NCBI GenBank assembly: GCA_029256035.1
Contig: JAQSYR010000050.1
Coordinates: forward strand, 1-9,847
DNA from: Anaerocolumna sp.
Lineage (GTDB): Bacteria > Bacillota > Clostridia > Lachnospirales > Lachnospiraceae
Direction of reading: 5' to 3'
DNA length: 9,847 nt
How positions within the stretch are numbered: the stretch's first letter is position 1; each line of letters opens with the position of its first letter. This document shows positions 1 to 6,433 of this stretch, piece after piece. Position numbers and translations under genes: made by a program. The notes under the pieces were generated by a model that saw only the letters and a program-made list of their open reading frames with translations, searched no databases and was not told the DNA's origin.

Positions 1-734
1 AATACCGCCAGAATAACTGCTATTATAACTACTGTTGGTGTGTAATATCTTGCAAACTTCGTAATAAATTTTTCTGAATTAGATTTTTTATTACTTGCGT
101 TTTCAACCAGATCAAGGATTTTACTAACTGTTGATTCTTCAAATTCTTTTGTTACTTTTGCTGTTATTAAACCATTAATATTAATACAGCCACTTAAGAT
201 GTCATTGCCTTCCATAATATGGCGAGGAACGGATTCTCCAGTAAGTGCTGATGTATTCAGCATAGAATTACCTTCAATTACAATTCCGTCAAGAGGCACT
301 TTCTCTCCTGGTTTGATAACAATAATGTCGCCAATTTTTACATCTTCAGGATCCACTCGAACTAAATCATTTCCTCTTTTTACGTTAGCATAGTCTGGTC
401 GAATGTCCATTAAGTCAGATATTGATTTTCTAGATTGATTCACAGCATAATCCTGGAACAATTCGCCAACCTGATAAAACAGCATTACTGCCACACCTTC
501 TTCAAACTCTCCCACTAAAAATGCCCCAATGGTTGCTATTCCCATTAAGAAATTTTCATCAAATACATTACCATTTTTTATATTAGATAATGCGCGTAAT
601 ATAACATCTCCACCAATAATAATGTAACTAATAAAAAATATTGCTAACCTGAGCCATGTAATATCAGAAGGAACAAGAAAAGAAGTTCCATAAATTAAAC
701 TACATATAATAATTCTTAATAAATGTTTTTTCAT
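1..734 (-). CDS. cadA: Heavy-metal P1B-type ATPase, N-terminal part (partial)
   Basis: Membrane pump expected to export Zn(II), Cd(II) or Pb(II) using ATP. The frame is open from an ATG at 734 to the left edge, giving 244 residues of the N-terminal third. Seen: hydrophobic helices at about residues 5-21 and 25-50, a third membrane region around 62-92 with the GEFEEG stretch typical of the Zn/Cd subgroup, then the cytoplasmic actuator domain with its TGES loop at 165-168, and the start of the next membrane helix at about 232. The CPC metal motif, DKTG phosphorylation site and nucleotide domain would lie beyond the window. The start is fixed by GGAG seven bases upstream. The protein begins directly at the membrane region and has no N-terminal HMA domain; that domain is a separate gene 21 bases upstream in the same operon. 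Specificity (Zn/Cd versus Co or Cu) is inferred from subgroup resemblance and from the CadC-like repressor. Confidence 0.92.
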   Translation of the reverse strand, partial: MKKHLLRIIICSLIYGTSFLVPSDITWLRLAIFFISYIIIGGDVILRALSNIKNGNVFDENFLMGIATIGAFLVGEFEEGVAVMLFYQVGELFQDYAVNQSRKSISDLMDIRPDYANVKRGNDLVRVDPEDVKIGDIIVIKPGEKVPLDGIVIEGNSMLNTSALTGESVPRHIMEGNDILSGCININGLITAKVTKEFEESTVSKILDLVENASNKKSNSEKFITKFARYYTPTVVIIAVILAV

Positions 735-755
735 AATTGTCTCCAGTCAAATCCC

Positions 756-977
756 TTACGCTTTCTTAACTACAACATATGGCTCAATCTTTTTAACTAT
801 TTTTTCTGCTTCAGGAATAATCTGATCTATTTTGTCATCATCAGCTTCTATTACCATTTTAGTTGTCATAAAGTTAACGGTTGCATCAGTGACTCCCTCC
901 AGTTTGCAGATTGCATTTTCCATTTTTGCGGCACAATTTGCACATCCTAAATTCTCTAACTTAAATGTCTTTTTCAT
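756..977 (-). CDS. Free-standing heavy-metal-associated (HMA) domain protein
   Basis: Small soluble metal-binding protein of 73 residues with a single HMA ferredoxin-like fold. The metal loop GCANCA (residues 11-16, cysteines 12 and 15) is intact, followed by the usual KMENAICKLEGV helix and a beta strand ending near VNFMTTK. It ends in a Lys-rich tail. It sits 25 bases after the repressor gene and 21 bases before the P-type ATPase. In many Clostridia an equivalent domain is fused to the N-terminus of the ATPase, so this is probably a metal chaperone or detached regulatory domain for that pump (inference). The start is the ATG at 977, chosen because GAGGAGA lies five bases upstream; a longer frame starting at 1046 would overlap the repressor gene and add residues unlike the family. 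A CopZ-like copper chaperone is the alternative, but the operon context favours Zn/Cd. Confidence 0.88.
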   Translation of the reverse strand: MKKTFKLENLGCANCAAKMENAICKLEGVTDATVNFMTTKMVIEADDDKIDQIIPEAEKIVKKIEPYVVVKKA

Positions 978-982
978 ACTAA

Positions 983-989
983 TCTCCTC
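983..989 (-). promoter_or_regulatory. Ribosome binding site deciding the HMA protein start
   Basis: GAGGAGA on the minus strand lies five bases before the ATG at 977. It supports this start over the in-frame ATG at 1046, which lies inside the end of the repressor gene. Confidence 0.8.
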
Positions 990-1002
990 TTTTAAATAAA
1001 TT

Positions 1003-1371
1003 CTAATTTTTAATTGTTTCTCTAATATGTTCCAAGCCTTTTTCAAAAATTTCTTTTACATGATAGTCTGCAAGCGAATAATAAACTACCTTTCCTTCTT
1101 TTCTATACTTTACCAGATTTGTCTGCTTTAAAGAACGAAGTTGATGGGATATGGCTGACTTTGTCATATTTAGCAATACAGCCAGATCACAGACACACAT
1201 CTCACTCTCATCAAGGGCACATATTATTCTTGCTCGGGTACTATCTCCTAATACTTTAAAAAAATCTGCTAAATCATAGAGTTCACTTTCATCCGGCATC
1301 TTCTCTCTTACAGCTTCCACAATTTCCCCATGAATAACATCACAATCACAAAATATATCATTCTTGCTCAC
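1003..1371 (-). CDS. cadC: ArsR/SmtB-family metal-sensing repressor, CadC-like
   Basis: Winged-helix repressor of 122 residues, expected to release DNA when it binds Zn, Cd or Pb. The DNA-recognition helix is in MTKSAISHQLRSL (69-81). Two ligand sets of the family are visible. The alpha-3N type has cysteines 8 and 10 near the N-terminus plus C59 and C61 in the MCVCDL box. The alpha-5 zinc site has D102, H104, H115 and E118 with the same spacing as in SmtB (D-x-H, 10 residues, H-x-x-E). The start is GTG at 1371, with GAGGTGA just upstream. It is first in the operon with the HMA protein and the ATPase, and the promoter upstream carries palindromes of the family's operator type, so autoregulation is expected. 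CadC, ZiaR and CzrA-like roles cannot be separated from sequence alone. Confidence 0.93.
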   Translation of the reverse strand: MSKNDIFCDCDVIHGEIVEAVREKMPDESELYDLADFFKVLGDSTRARIICALDESEMCVCDLAVLLNMTKSAISHQLRSLKQTNLVKYRKEGKVVYYSLADYHVKEIFEKGLEHIRETIKN

Positions 1372-1385
1372 TTAATCACCTCACT

Positions 1386-1415
1386 TTTATAGTTGAATAA
1401 TCCCCCAACTATAAA
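1386..1415 (-). repeat. 10-bp inverted repeat in the cad operon leader
   Basis: TTTATAGTTG (1386-1395) and CAACTATAAA (1406-1415) are perfect inverted arms around a 10-base C-rich spacer. The repeat lies in the presumed untranslated leader, upstream of the repressor's ribosome binding site. It shares the AGTTG/CAACT half-sites of the two operators upstream, but its wider spacing means it could be a third repressor site or an RNA hairpin. Confidence 0.6.
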
Positions 1416-1424
1416 TTTTATTAC

Positions 1425-1444
1425 AGTTGAACAGTTGCTCAACT
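1425..1444 (-). promoter_or_regulatory. Second ArsR/SmtB-type operator, near the start of transcription
   Basis: AGTTGAACAGTTGCTCAACT is a near-perfect 20-bp palindrome with only two mismatched pairs. It matches the general TGAACA...TTCA form of SmtB/CzrA-type operators. It lies just downstream of the -10 element, where a bound repressor would block initiation or early elongation. Confidence 0.7.
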
Positions 1445-1453
1445 ATTAATTAT

Positions 1454-1483
1454 ATTATAGTTGAACAACTATTCAATTGTCAA
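1454..1483 (-). promoter_or_regulatory. Consensus promoter of the cad operon with operator in the spacer
   Basis: On the minus strand, TTGACA (1478-1483) and TATAAT (1454-1459) are both perfect matches to the sigma-A consensus, with an 18-bp spacer. The spacer holds a palindrome, TTGAA (1461-1465) / TTCAA (1472-1476), aligned base for base with the operator at 1425-1444 (full span 1459-1478). A repressor bound here would cover both promoter elements. The stretch to the right (1484-1689) shows no gene; it must hold the promoter of the divergent small gene, for which I see only a TATAAT at 1642-1647 without a convincing -35. Confidence 0.85.
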
Positions 1484-1692
1484 TGGATTTTAAACAAATT
1501 TCTGTACTAATTTTGATATATACCATTTTATTTCATATAAATCCCGTTATAACTTTACCAAACAAAGACTATATGACTTATGACACATGAAGCTTTTATA
1601 AATTATTCTAAATATAGATAGTAATTTAAATATTTGCATTATATAATAGAAATAGAATAATTTTCTAAGTTAGGATTAAACTGAATTCAATG

Positions 1693-1697
1693 GAGGA
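1693..1697 (+). promoter_or_regulatory. Ribosome binding site deciding the small membrane protein start
   Basis: GGAGG lies five bases before the ATG at 1702. An earlier in-frame ATG at 1690 overlaps this site and has no ribosome binding site of its own. Confidence 0.8.
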
Positions 1698-1701
1698 ACC
1701 T

Positions 1702-1875
1702 ATGTTATCAAAATTACAGAAATGGAAATCTAAGAATGTATTTATAGGCGGTATCTACTTATTATCAGCTATTCTTTTTCTTATGAATGGTGGGACAACT
1801 AATGTTATTATTGCAGTGTGTCTGTTTCTGGCTTCCATGATTTATTTTTTCTTTCGACCAGAAAAAACAAAATGA
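1702..1875 (+). CDS. Small two-helix membrane protein, unknown function
   Basis: A 57-residue protein I do not recognise. A basic N-terminus (KLQKWKSKN) is followed by two hydrophobic segments: VFIGGIYLLSAILFLM (about residues 14-29) and VIIAVCLFLASMIYFFF (about 35-51). A short Gly/Thr turn joins them, and a charged RPEKTK tail ends the protein. This predicts a helical hairpin with both ends in the cytoplasm (positive-inside rule). It is the only plus-strand gene, divergent from the metal-efflux operon and convergent with the diguanylate cyclase. The strong GGAGG makes translation likely. Sharing the intergenic region with the cad promoter suggests possible co-regulation, but no operator lies close to its own start. 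No cysteine or histidine pair suggests metal binding. Confidence 0.72.
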   Translation: MLSKLQKWKSKNVFIGGIYLLSAILFLMNGGTTNVIIAVCLFLASMIYFFFRPEKTK

Positions 1876-1892
1876 AATAACAAAATGAAATA
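1867..1892 (+). repeat. 13-bp tandem duplication across a stop codon
   Basis: ACAAAATGAAATA occurs twice in direct succession (1867-1879 and 1880-1892). The first copy supplies the TGA stop codon of the small membrane protein gene. It looks like a recent slippage duplication. Confidence 0.8.
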
Positions 1893-1939
1893 AAAATAAC
1901 AAAAAAAGATATAGACAAAACATGGATAAAAGGGTAATA

Positions 1940-1992
1940 AATAAGCTTTGTAACTTTAAGACTTTACTGTCTTTTCAGTTACAAAGCTTATT
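1940..1992. terminator. Long hairpin between converging genes
   Basis: AATAAGCTTTGTAACT (1940-1955) and its exact complement (1977-1992) form a 16-bp perfect stem. Inside lies a second stem, AAGAC/GTCTT (1958-1962 and 1969-1973). It sits between the stop of the small plus-strand gene and the stop of the diguanylate cyclase gene, so a two-way terminator is the obvious role. Neither side has a clean run of T residues, so termination is inferred mainly from position; a decoy or RNA-stability structure is possible. Confidence 0.6.
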
Positions 1993-2026
1993 CATTTAAT
2001 TGAATATATTATCTATTTCAATTAAC

Positions 2027-3244
2027 TTATACTATTTTTTGCATTTCAAGAGAAACGGTATGATTTCTTTTCACTTTAGCACGATAAAGAGCAGAATCTG
2101 CACTTTCAATTAAATCATTATAAGTAAGATTAGCTTCTGGAGTCAAAGTACCTACCCCTAAACTTATGGTAACATACTCAGAAACTAAAGATGCTTCATG
2201 TGGAATTTTCAGTGCTTCTATAGATTCTCTTATGTTTTCCGCAATTTCATAAGCCTTATCGCCTGTAATGTGGGGCAATGCTATAACAAATTCTTCCCCA
2301 CCATATCTAGCAATAATATCCGATGAGCGACGAACCAGATGGGATATAGTATAGGTTATTCTGGTAATACATTCATCACCAGCCTGATGCCCATACAAGT
2401 CATTAAAATTCTTATAATAGTCGATATCTATCATAATCAAGGAAATTTGGATTCCATATCTTCTGCATCTTTCCCATTCCATTTGCATTACTTCATTAAA
2501 CTTTCGACGATTTAACAAACCTGTCAAACTATCTGTATAAGATAACTGTTCCAGTTTATGATTCACCTTCTCTAATTCTAAATTAGCTCTGGTTAGCTGA
2601 ATGTTTTGCTCTTTAAAAGATTTTTTAATCTTAAAATCTTCTATTTTGCTTTTATAAAATTCTCTTGATATAATAAAACTAACAATAATGCTTACTGTGG
2701 TAATAATAGCATTTTCAAATAGCCTGTTTGAAGAAGTTTGAAACCTTGGAAGTAAAATAAGAAAGATACTATGTATAGGAATTAATAATAAAATCATTTT
2801 AAACGGATGGATAATGGATAGTATGGAGATTGCCAAAGTACCGGTAATGTATACTGCAACATCACCAGAGGTAAGCTGATATAATAAGGTTACTGCCATA
2901 CACCATGTTAATATTGAAAATATGTAAAAAAAGCCAATAACTTTTAATTTGGATAAATTGTCAGTTACTTTATTCCCATAATTATAGATTAATAGCAGAA
3001 ACAGAACGGATAATACCAACATAAATAAACTCATCATATAAAAGTACTTTACCGGTGTTTTATCCAAATCTACAGTTCGCAACATACTGTAATAGAAAAT
3101 CAAGGCTAAATCAACTACTAATAATAGCTTTAAGATAGCTTTTGCCCGAATAACATTCAATCGATATATATTTACATCAAATTCCTGCTTTGTTTCCTCA
3201 TTTAAATCAAAATTAAACCATTCTCCTAAATAATTCTTCCCCAT
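2027..3244 (-). CDS. Membrane-bound diguanylate cyclase (GGDEF domain)
   Basis: Predicted to make cyclic di-GMP from two GTP at the inner face of the membrane. The 405-residue protein has about six hydrophobic segments between residues 34 and 192, a charged coiled coil (about 205-235) and a C-terminal GGDEF domain (about 240-400). The domain begins with the usual DSLTGLLNRR. The active-site signature is GGEEF (315-319), a functional variant, and the product-inhibition I-site RSSD (306-309) lies five residues before it, so feedback control is expected. No EAL domain is present. The membrane part matches no sensor domain I can name; its signal is unknown. The start is the ATG at 3244, eight bases after GGAGG; an in-frame TTG at 3259 overlaps that site and is less likely. 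It appears monocistronic, with a terminator of the next operon upstream and a hairpin downstream. Confidence 0.92.
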   Translation of the reverse strand: MGKNYLGEWFNFDLNEETKQEFDVNIYRLNVIRAKAILKLLLVVDLALIFYYSMLRTVDLDKTPVKYFYMMSLFMLVLSVLFLLLIYNYGNKVTDNLSKLKVIGFFYIFSILTWCMAVTLLYQLTSGDVAVYITGTLAISILSIIHPFKMILLLIPIHSIFLILLPRFQTSSNRLFENAIITTVSIIVSFIISREFYKSKIEDFKIKKSFKEQNIQLTRANLELEKVNHKLEQLSYTDSLTGLLNRRKFNEVMQMEWERCRRYGIQISLIMIDIDYYKNFNDLYGHQAGDECITRITYTISHLVRRSSDIIARYGGEEFVIALPHITGDKAYEIAENIRESIEALKIPHEASLVSEYVTISLGVGTLTPEANLTYNDLIESADSALYRAKVKRNHTVSLEMQKIV

Positions 3245-3252
3245 ATTTATAG

Positions 3253-3257
3253 CCTCC
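3253..3257 (-). promoter_or_regulatory. Ribosome binding site deciding the diguanylate cyclase start
   Basis: GGAGG on the minus strand lies eight bases before the ATG at 3244. A TTG five codons earlier would place this site inside the gene. Confidence 0.75.
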
Positions 3258-3278
3258 AAAAATAGAATTATGTCGAAA

Positions 3279-3306
3279 ATTATAGGAAATACGTCCTAAT
3301 TGTGCA
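3279..3306 (-). promoter_or_regulatory. Likely promoter of the diguanylate cyclase gene
   Basis: On the minus strand, a perfect TATAAT (3279-3284) lies 16 bp from TGCACA (3301-3306), which matches four of six -35 consensus bases. It falls between the upstream terminator and the gene start. I see no operator-like palindrome or riboswitch fold here. Confidence 0.5.
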
Positions 3307-3370
3307 TGAATTTAATTCTACCACTTTTATGTATAAAATACTATAGTTTTTTAGCCTTTTTTTAACAAAT

Positions 3371-3422
3371 TAAAAGAAAAAGGACCAAAACAAATAGTGA
3401 ATAATTACTATTTGCTTTGGTC
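3371..3422 (-). terminator. Intrinsic terminator of the sulfur operon
   Basis: The arms at 3383-3398 and 3407-3422 form a 16-bp stem with an 8-base loop. The single imperfect position becomes a G-U pair when transcribed from the minus strand. The stem is followed on that strand by a T-rich tract (3371-3382). It begins ten bases after the stop of the four-module sulfur protein gene. Confidence 0.9.
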
Positions 3423-3431
3423 TCTTTCCTA

Positions 3432-5918
3432 CTAAATGAATAAACTCATATTAGAGTCCTCAGCTTCACTTAACATATAACCAACTCCACCGATTTTTAC
3501 ACCATCTAACAATTCTTCTTTACGGATTCCCATAACATCCATGGACATTTGGCATGCAACCAGTTCAATACCACTTTCCTGTGCAGACTTAATTAAATCT
3601 TCCAATGAAAAAACATTTTGCTTCTTCATTATTCCACGTATCATTTTACCACCCATACCCATCATATTCATCTTAGACAGTTTAAGTTTTCTGCTGCCTC
3701 TTGGCATCATGACTGCAAATGCTTTTTCAATAATATTCTTTTGCACAGATACTTTTTCTGGTTTTCTAAGAATATTTAATCCCCAGAAGGTAAAGAACAT
3801 GGTTACCTTTTTACCCATTGCTGCTGCTCCATTAGCAATGATAAAGGAAGCAATGGCTTTATCTAAATCACCGCTAAATACCACCATAGTTTTATTGTCT
3901 TTTACTGAAAGGGTTGGCATATTCTGATTTACAGTATCTGCTTTTAATGTATTTTTCTTTATAAATGCTATAATATTTCCACCCTGTTTTTCTATATTAA
4001 CCAACTCATTATTGGTACGCTTACACCAAGCTTTAATATCTTCATAAAATCCAGGGTCAGAAGCTGAAACTTTTAATATCTGGCCATCTTTTAAGTCATC
4101 CATACTTGCTTTAACCTGCATTAAAGGTCCTGGGCAACATAAGCCACAAGCATCCAGTGTCTTATGGTAAGTCTCTGTCTGATTTTCATCTTCTTTTATT
4201 GCCTGTGTATCTGGATCTATGATCATACGTTTTGAATTTTGGCTAGTCATACTAGCTGTTTCAACTGTTTTTGGATCAAATTTAAGTGCAGCAGAAGACT
4301 TATATCCCCCGGTTACATTCAGAACATCAAATCCGTGCTGTTTTAAAATTCGATCAGCTACATAACCTCTTAAACCAACCTGGCAATACTCTACAATCTT
4401 TTTGTTCTTATCTAATTCATTCAGTCTGTCTCTTATCTCATCCACTGGAATATTAATTGCACCTTCCACATGACCATTCATATATTCTTCTGCACTTCGT
4501 ACATCCACCAGAGTATACTCTTCTTTATTAAGTTTTTCAACTTCACTCCAAGTGGTTATATCTGTTCTTCCAGCCAATACATTTTGAGCAACAAACCCTG
4601 CCATGTTTACAGGATCCTTTGCAGAGGAAAAAGGAGGAGCATAAGATAATTCTAATTCCGCTAAATCTTCTATGGTTCCATTTAATCGAATCACCGTAGC
4701 AATAACGTCTATTCTCTTATCTACTCCGTCATAACCAATACCTTGAGCTCCATAAACTTTACCATCTTCTCCAAAGATTAACTTCAAAGTCATCTGTAAC
4801 GCACCTGGATAGTAGGATGCATGAGATACCGGATGCACATATACGACCTTATATGGAATACCTGCTCTTTGAAGTCCCCTCTCATTATTGCCTGTGCTGG
4901 CTGCAGTTAATCCAAATACTTTTAGAATAGAAGTTCCCTGGGTACCTTTAAATACTGAATTTAAACCAGCTACATTATCAGCTGCAATTCTGCCTTGTTT
5001 ATTTGCAGGACCAGCTAATGGAATAGCTGTTTTGTTCTTAGTAACATAGTCTACCACTTCTATGGCATCACCTACTGCATATACACTCTCAATATTCGTT
5101 TCCATTTTATCATTGACAATAATGTGTCCTTTCGGACCAAATTCTAAACCGCTATCTTTTAAGAAGGCTGTATCAGGTGCCACACCAATTGCTAATATAA
5201 CCAGATCCGCTGAAACTTTAGTTTCACTATTTAATGTTACTTCCACCTGGCTGCCGATTTCCTGGAAGGATTTCACACCATCACCTAAAATAAGCTGTAC
5301 TCCGTTTTCTACCATTTCTTTTTCCGGAATTACTACCATATCAGAATCAAAAGGAGCAAGTATATGAGGCGCAGCTTCTACAAGAGTTACATTTAATCCA
5401 CGGTCTCTTAAGTTCTCAGCCATTTCAATACCAATAAATCCACCACCAATGACAATAGCACTATCTACACCTTTTTTATCAACATAAGCTTTTACAGCAT
5501 CAGTATCCGGAATATTTCTAAGAGTGAAAATTTTATCGCTATGAATTCCAGGAATATTAGGTCTTAACGCTTTCGCCCCTGGTGAAAGAATTAAATAATC
5601 GAAAGTTTCTTCATAAACTCCTTTCGACTTACTATTAACTGTTACCTTTTTATTTTTAGCATCAACATTAGTTACTTCACTATTATTTCTAACATCTATA
5701 TTAAATCTGGCTTTCATAGCCTCTGGAGTCTGCACTAATAACTTGCTTCGCTCTTTAATGGTTTCCCCAATATAATAAGGCAAACCACAATTTGCAAAAG
5801 AGATATATTCATCTCTTTCAAACATAATAATTTCAGCCGCTTCATCCAATCTCCTAAGTCTTGCTGCTGCTGATGCTCCACCTGCTACACCACCTACGAT
5901 TAAAACTTTCTTACTCAT
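3432..5918 (-). CDS. CoA-disulfide reductase-rhodanese-TusA-DsrE fusion protein
   Basis: An 828-residue cytoplasmic flavoprotein predicted to handle sulfane sulfur by reducing CoA disulfide, CoA persulfide or polysulfide with NAD(P)H and passing sulfur between its own domains. Modules in order: (1) FAD/NAD(P)H disulfide reductase, about 1-450, with the FAD motif GGVAGGASAAAR (9-20), a single redox cysteine C44 in SFANCGLPYY as in CoA-disulfide reductases, a second nucleotide motif near 157-163, and active-site tyrosines near 369/370 and 426. (2) Rhodanese, about 458-545, with catalytic C512 in YCQVGLRGY. (3) TusA-like domain, about 585-656, with CPGP cysteine C595 and an extra adjacent C594. 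(4) DsrE-like domain, about 675-828, with FFTFWGLNILRK and a conserved-looking C789. GGAGG lies eight bases before the ATG. It follows the repressor gene by 15 bases and is followed by a terminator. The first two modules resemble characterised CoADR-Rhd enzymes; the relay role of the last two is inferred. Confidence 0.94.
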   Translation of the reverse strand: MSKKVLIVGGVAGGASAAARLRRLDEAAEIIMFERDEYISFANCGLPYYIGETIKERSKLLVQTPEAMKARFNIDVRNNSEVTNVDAKNKKVTVNSKSKGVYEETFDYLILSPGAKALRPNIPGIHSDKIFTLRNIPDTDAVKAYVDKKGVDSAIVIGGGFIGIEMAENLRDRGLNVTLVEAAPHILAPFDSDMVVIPEKEMVENGVQLILGDGVKSFQEIGSQVEVTLNSETKVSADLVILAIGVAPDTAFLKDSGLEFGPKGHIIVNDKMETNIESVYAVGDAIEVVDYVTKNKTAIPLAGPANKQGRIAADNVAGLNSVFKGTQGTSILKVFGLTAASTGNNERGLQRAGIPYKVVYVHPVSHASYYPGALQMTLKLIFGEDGKVYGAQGIGYDGVDKRIDVIATVIRLNGTIEDLAELELSYAPPFSSAKDPVNMAGFVAQNVLAGRTDITTWSEVEKLNKEEYTLVDVRSAEEYMNGHVEGAINIPVDEIRDRLNELDKNKKIVEYCQVGLRGYVADRILKQHGFDVLNVTGGYKSSAALKFDPKTVETASMTSQNSKRMIIDPDTQAIKEDENQTETYHKTLDACGLCCPGPLMQVKASMDDLKDGQILKVSASDPGFYEDIKAWCKRTNNELVNIEKQGGNIIAFIKKNTLKADTVNQNMPTLSVKDNKTMVVFSGDLDKAIASFIIANGAAAMGKKVTMFFTFWGLNILRKPEKVSVQKNIIEKAFAVMMPRGSRKLKLSKMNMMGMGGKMIRGIMKKQNVFSLEDLIKSAQESGIELVACQMSMDVMGIRKEELLDGVKIGGVGYMLSEAEDSNMSLFI

Positions 5919-5933
5919 TTCTCATACCTCCGT

Positions 5934-6227
5934 TTAATTTTCCTCTTCCTTACTCATTAATAAGTGAATAATTTCACCTAATTTGTTATTGCTGACTTTA
6001 TAATATATCTCCAGGCCATTTCTTCTGCCTTCTATAATGCCTGCAGATTTTAGTTTCTGTAAATGCTGGGATACGGTAGACTGGGGAGTACCTAAACACT
6101 CCTGCATATAGGATACGTTACATTCTCCTTTTTCAATTAACCCATTTACAATACAGAGTCGTACAGGATGTGCCAGTACTTTTAACATTTCTGCCGCAGC
6201 ATTATATTTTGTATAATTATTGTCCAT
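5934..6227 (-). CDS. ArsR-family repressor of the sulfur operon
   Basis: A 97-residue winged-helix DNA-binding protein, first gene of a two-gene operon with the sulfur protein. The fold is typical: LAHPVRLCIVNGL (18-30) as the early helices, recognition helix in TPQSTVSQHLQKLK (47-60), and a beta wing around GRRNGLEIYYKV (67-78). It resembles the BigR/SqrR branch, which senses persulfides and controls sulfur-oxidising genes. Its cysteines are C25, C36 and C44. As I recall them, BigR and SqrR pair a cysteine in the early helix with one near the C-terminus; here there is no C-terminal cysteine, so sensing must differ or use another pair. The metal-site motifs of the CadC-like repressor at 1003-1371 are absent. 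The start is the ATG at 6227 with AGG upstream. A promoter and palindrome lie directly upstream, so autorepression is likely. Confidence 0.9.
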   Translation of the reverse strand: MDNNYTKYNAAAEMLKVLAHPVRLCIVNGLIEKGECNVSYMQECLGTPQSTVSQHLQKLKSAGIIEGRRNGLEIYYKVSNNKLGEIIHLLMSKEEEN

Positions 6228-6257
6228 TCCGGTTACCTGCTTTCTTATCTGTCATTT

Positions 6258-6279
6258 ATATATCAGTATATTCATATAT
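6258..6279 (-). promoter_or_regulatory. Candidate operator of the sulfur-operon repressor
   Basis: A 22-bp imperfect palindrome with ATATAT outer arms and a TATA centre (18 of 22 positions symmetric) overlaps the -10 element and the probable transcription start. Low-complexity AT sequence forms such symmetry easily, so the support is mainly positional. Confidence 0.4.
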
Positions 6280-6304
6280 TACGATATTGTGATTAATTTG
6301 TCAA
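6276..6304 (-). promoter_or_regulatory. Promoter of the sulfur operon
   Basis: On the minus strand, a perfect TTGACA (6299-6304) lies 17 bp from TAATAT (6276-6281), a four-of-six match to the -10 consensus. It lies about 50 bases upstream of the repressor start codon and just after a terminator for upstream transcription. Confidence 0.7.
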
Positions 6305-6324
6305 GATAGTTCGTTAATTATTTT

Positions 6325-6368
6325 ACAAACACAAAAATACGGGAGCACTAAAATGCATTCCCGTATTT
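6325..6368 (-). terminator. Intrinsic terminator upstream of the sulfur operon
   Basis: AAATACGGGA (6335-6344) and TCCCGTATTT (6359-6368) form a 10-bp GC-centred stem, extended by GCA/TGC with a two-base bulge. On the minus strand a T-rich run follows (6325-6337, TTTTTGTGTTTGT). It would end transcripts from the small frame at 6434 or from the ferredoxin gene beyond it and insulate the sulfur operon promoter. Confidence 0.75.
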
Positions 6369-6433
6369 CTATTGAATTATTAATATTCAAAACAATCTTA
6401 TTTCAAGGAAAAAGTCTGATCGCCTGATTGACA

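Noticed and set aside
978..1046. Longer N-terminus for the HMA protein.
   Set aside because: It would overlap the repressor gene, adds residues unlike HMA domains, and ignores the strong ribosome binding site at 983-989.
3245..3431. Possible c-di-GMP riboswitch ahead of the diguanylate cyclase.
   Set aside because: The only structure I can see is the terminator of the neighbouring operon; none of the conserved riboswitch elements are visible.
3541..3927. Long plus-strand open frame of 128 codons.
   Set aside because: It is antisense to the DsrE-like part of the sulfur protein, where the minus frame has clear family motifs; no ribosome binding site or promoter supports it.
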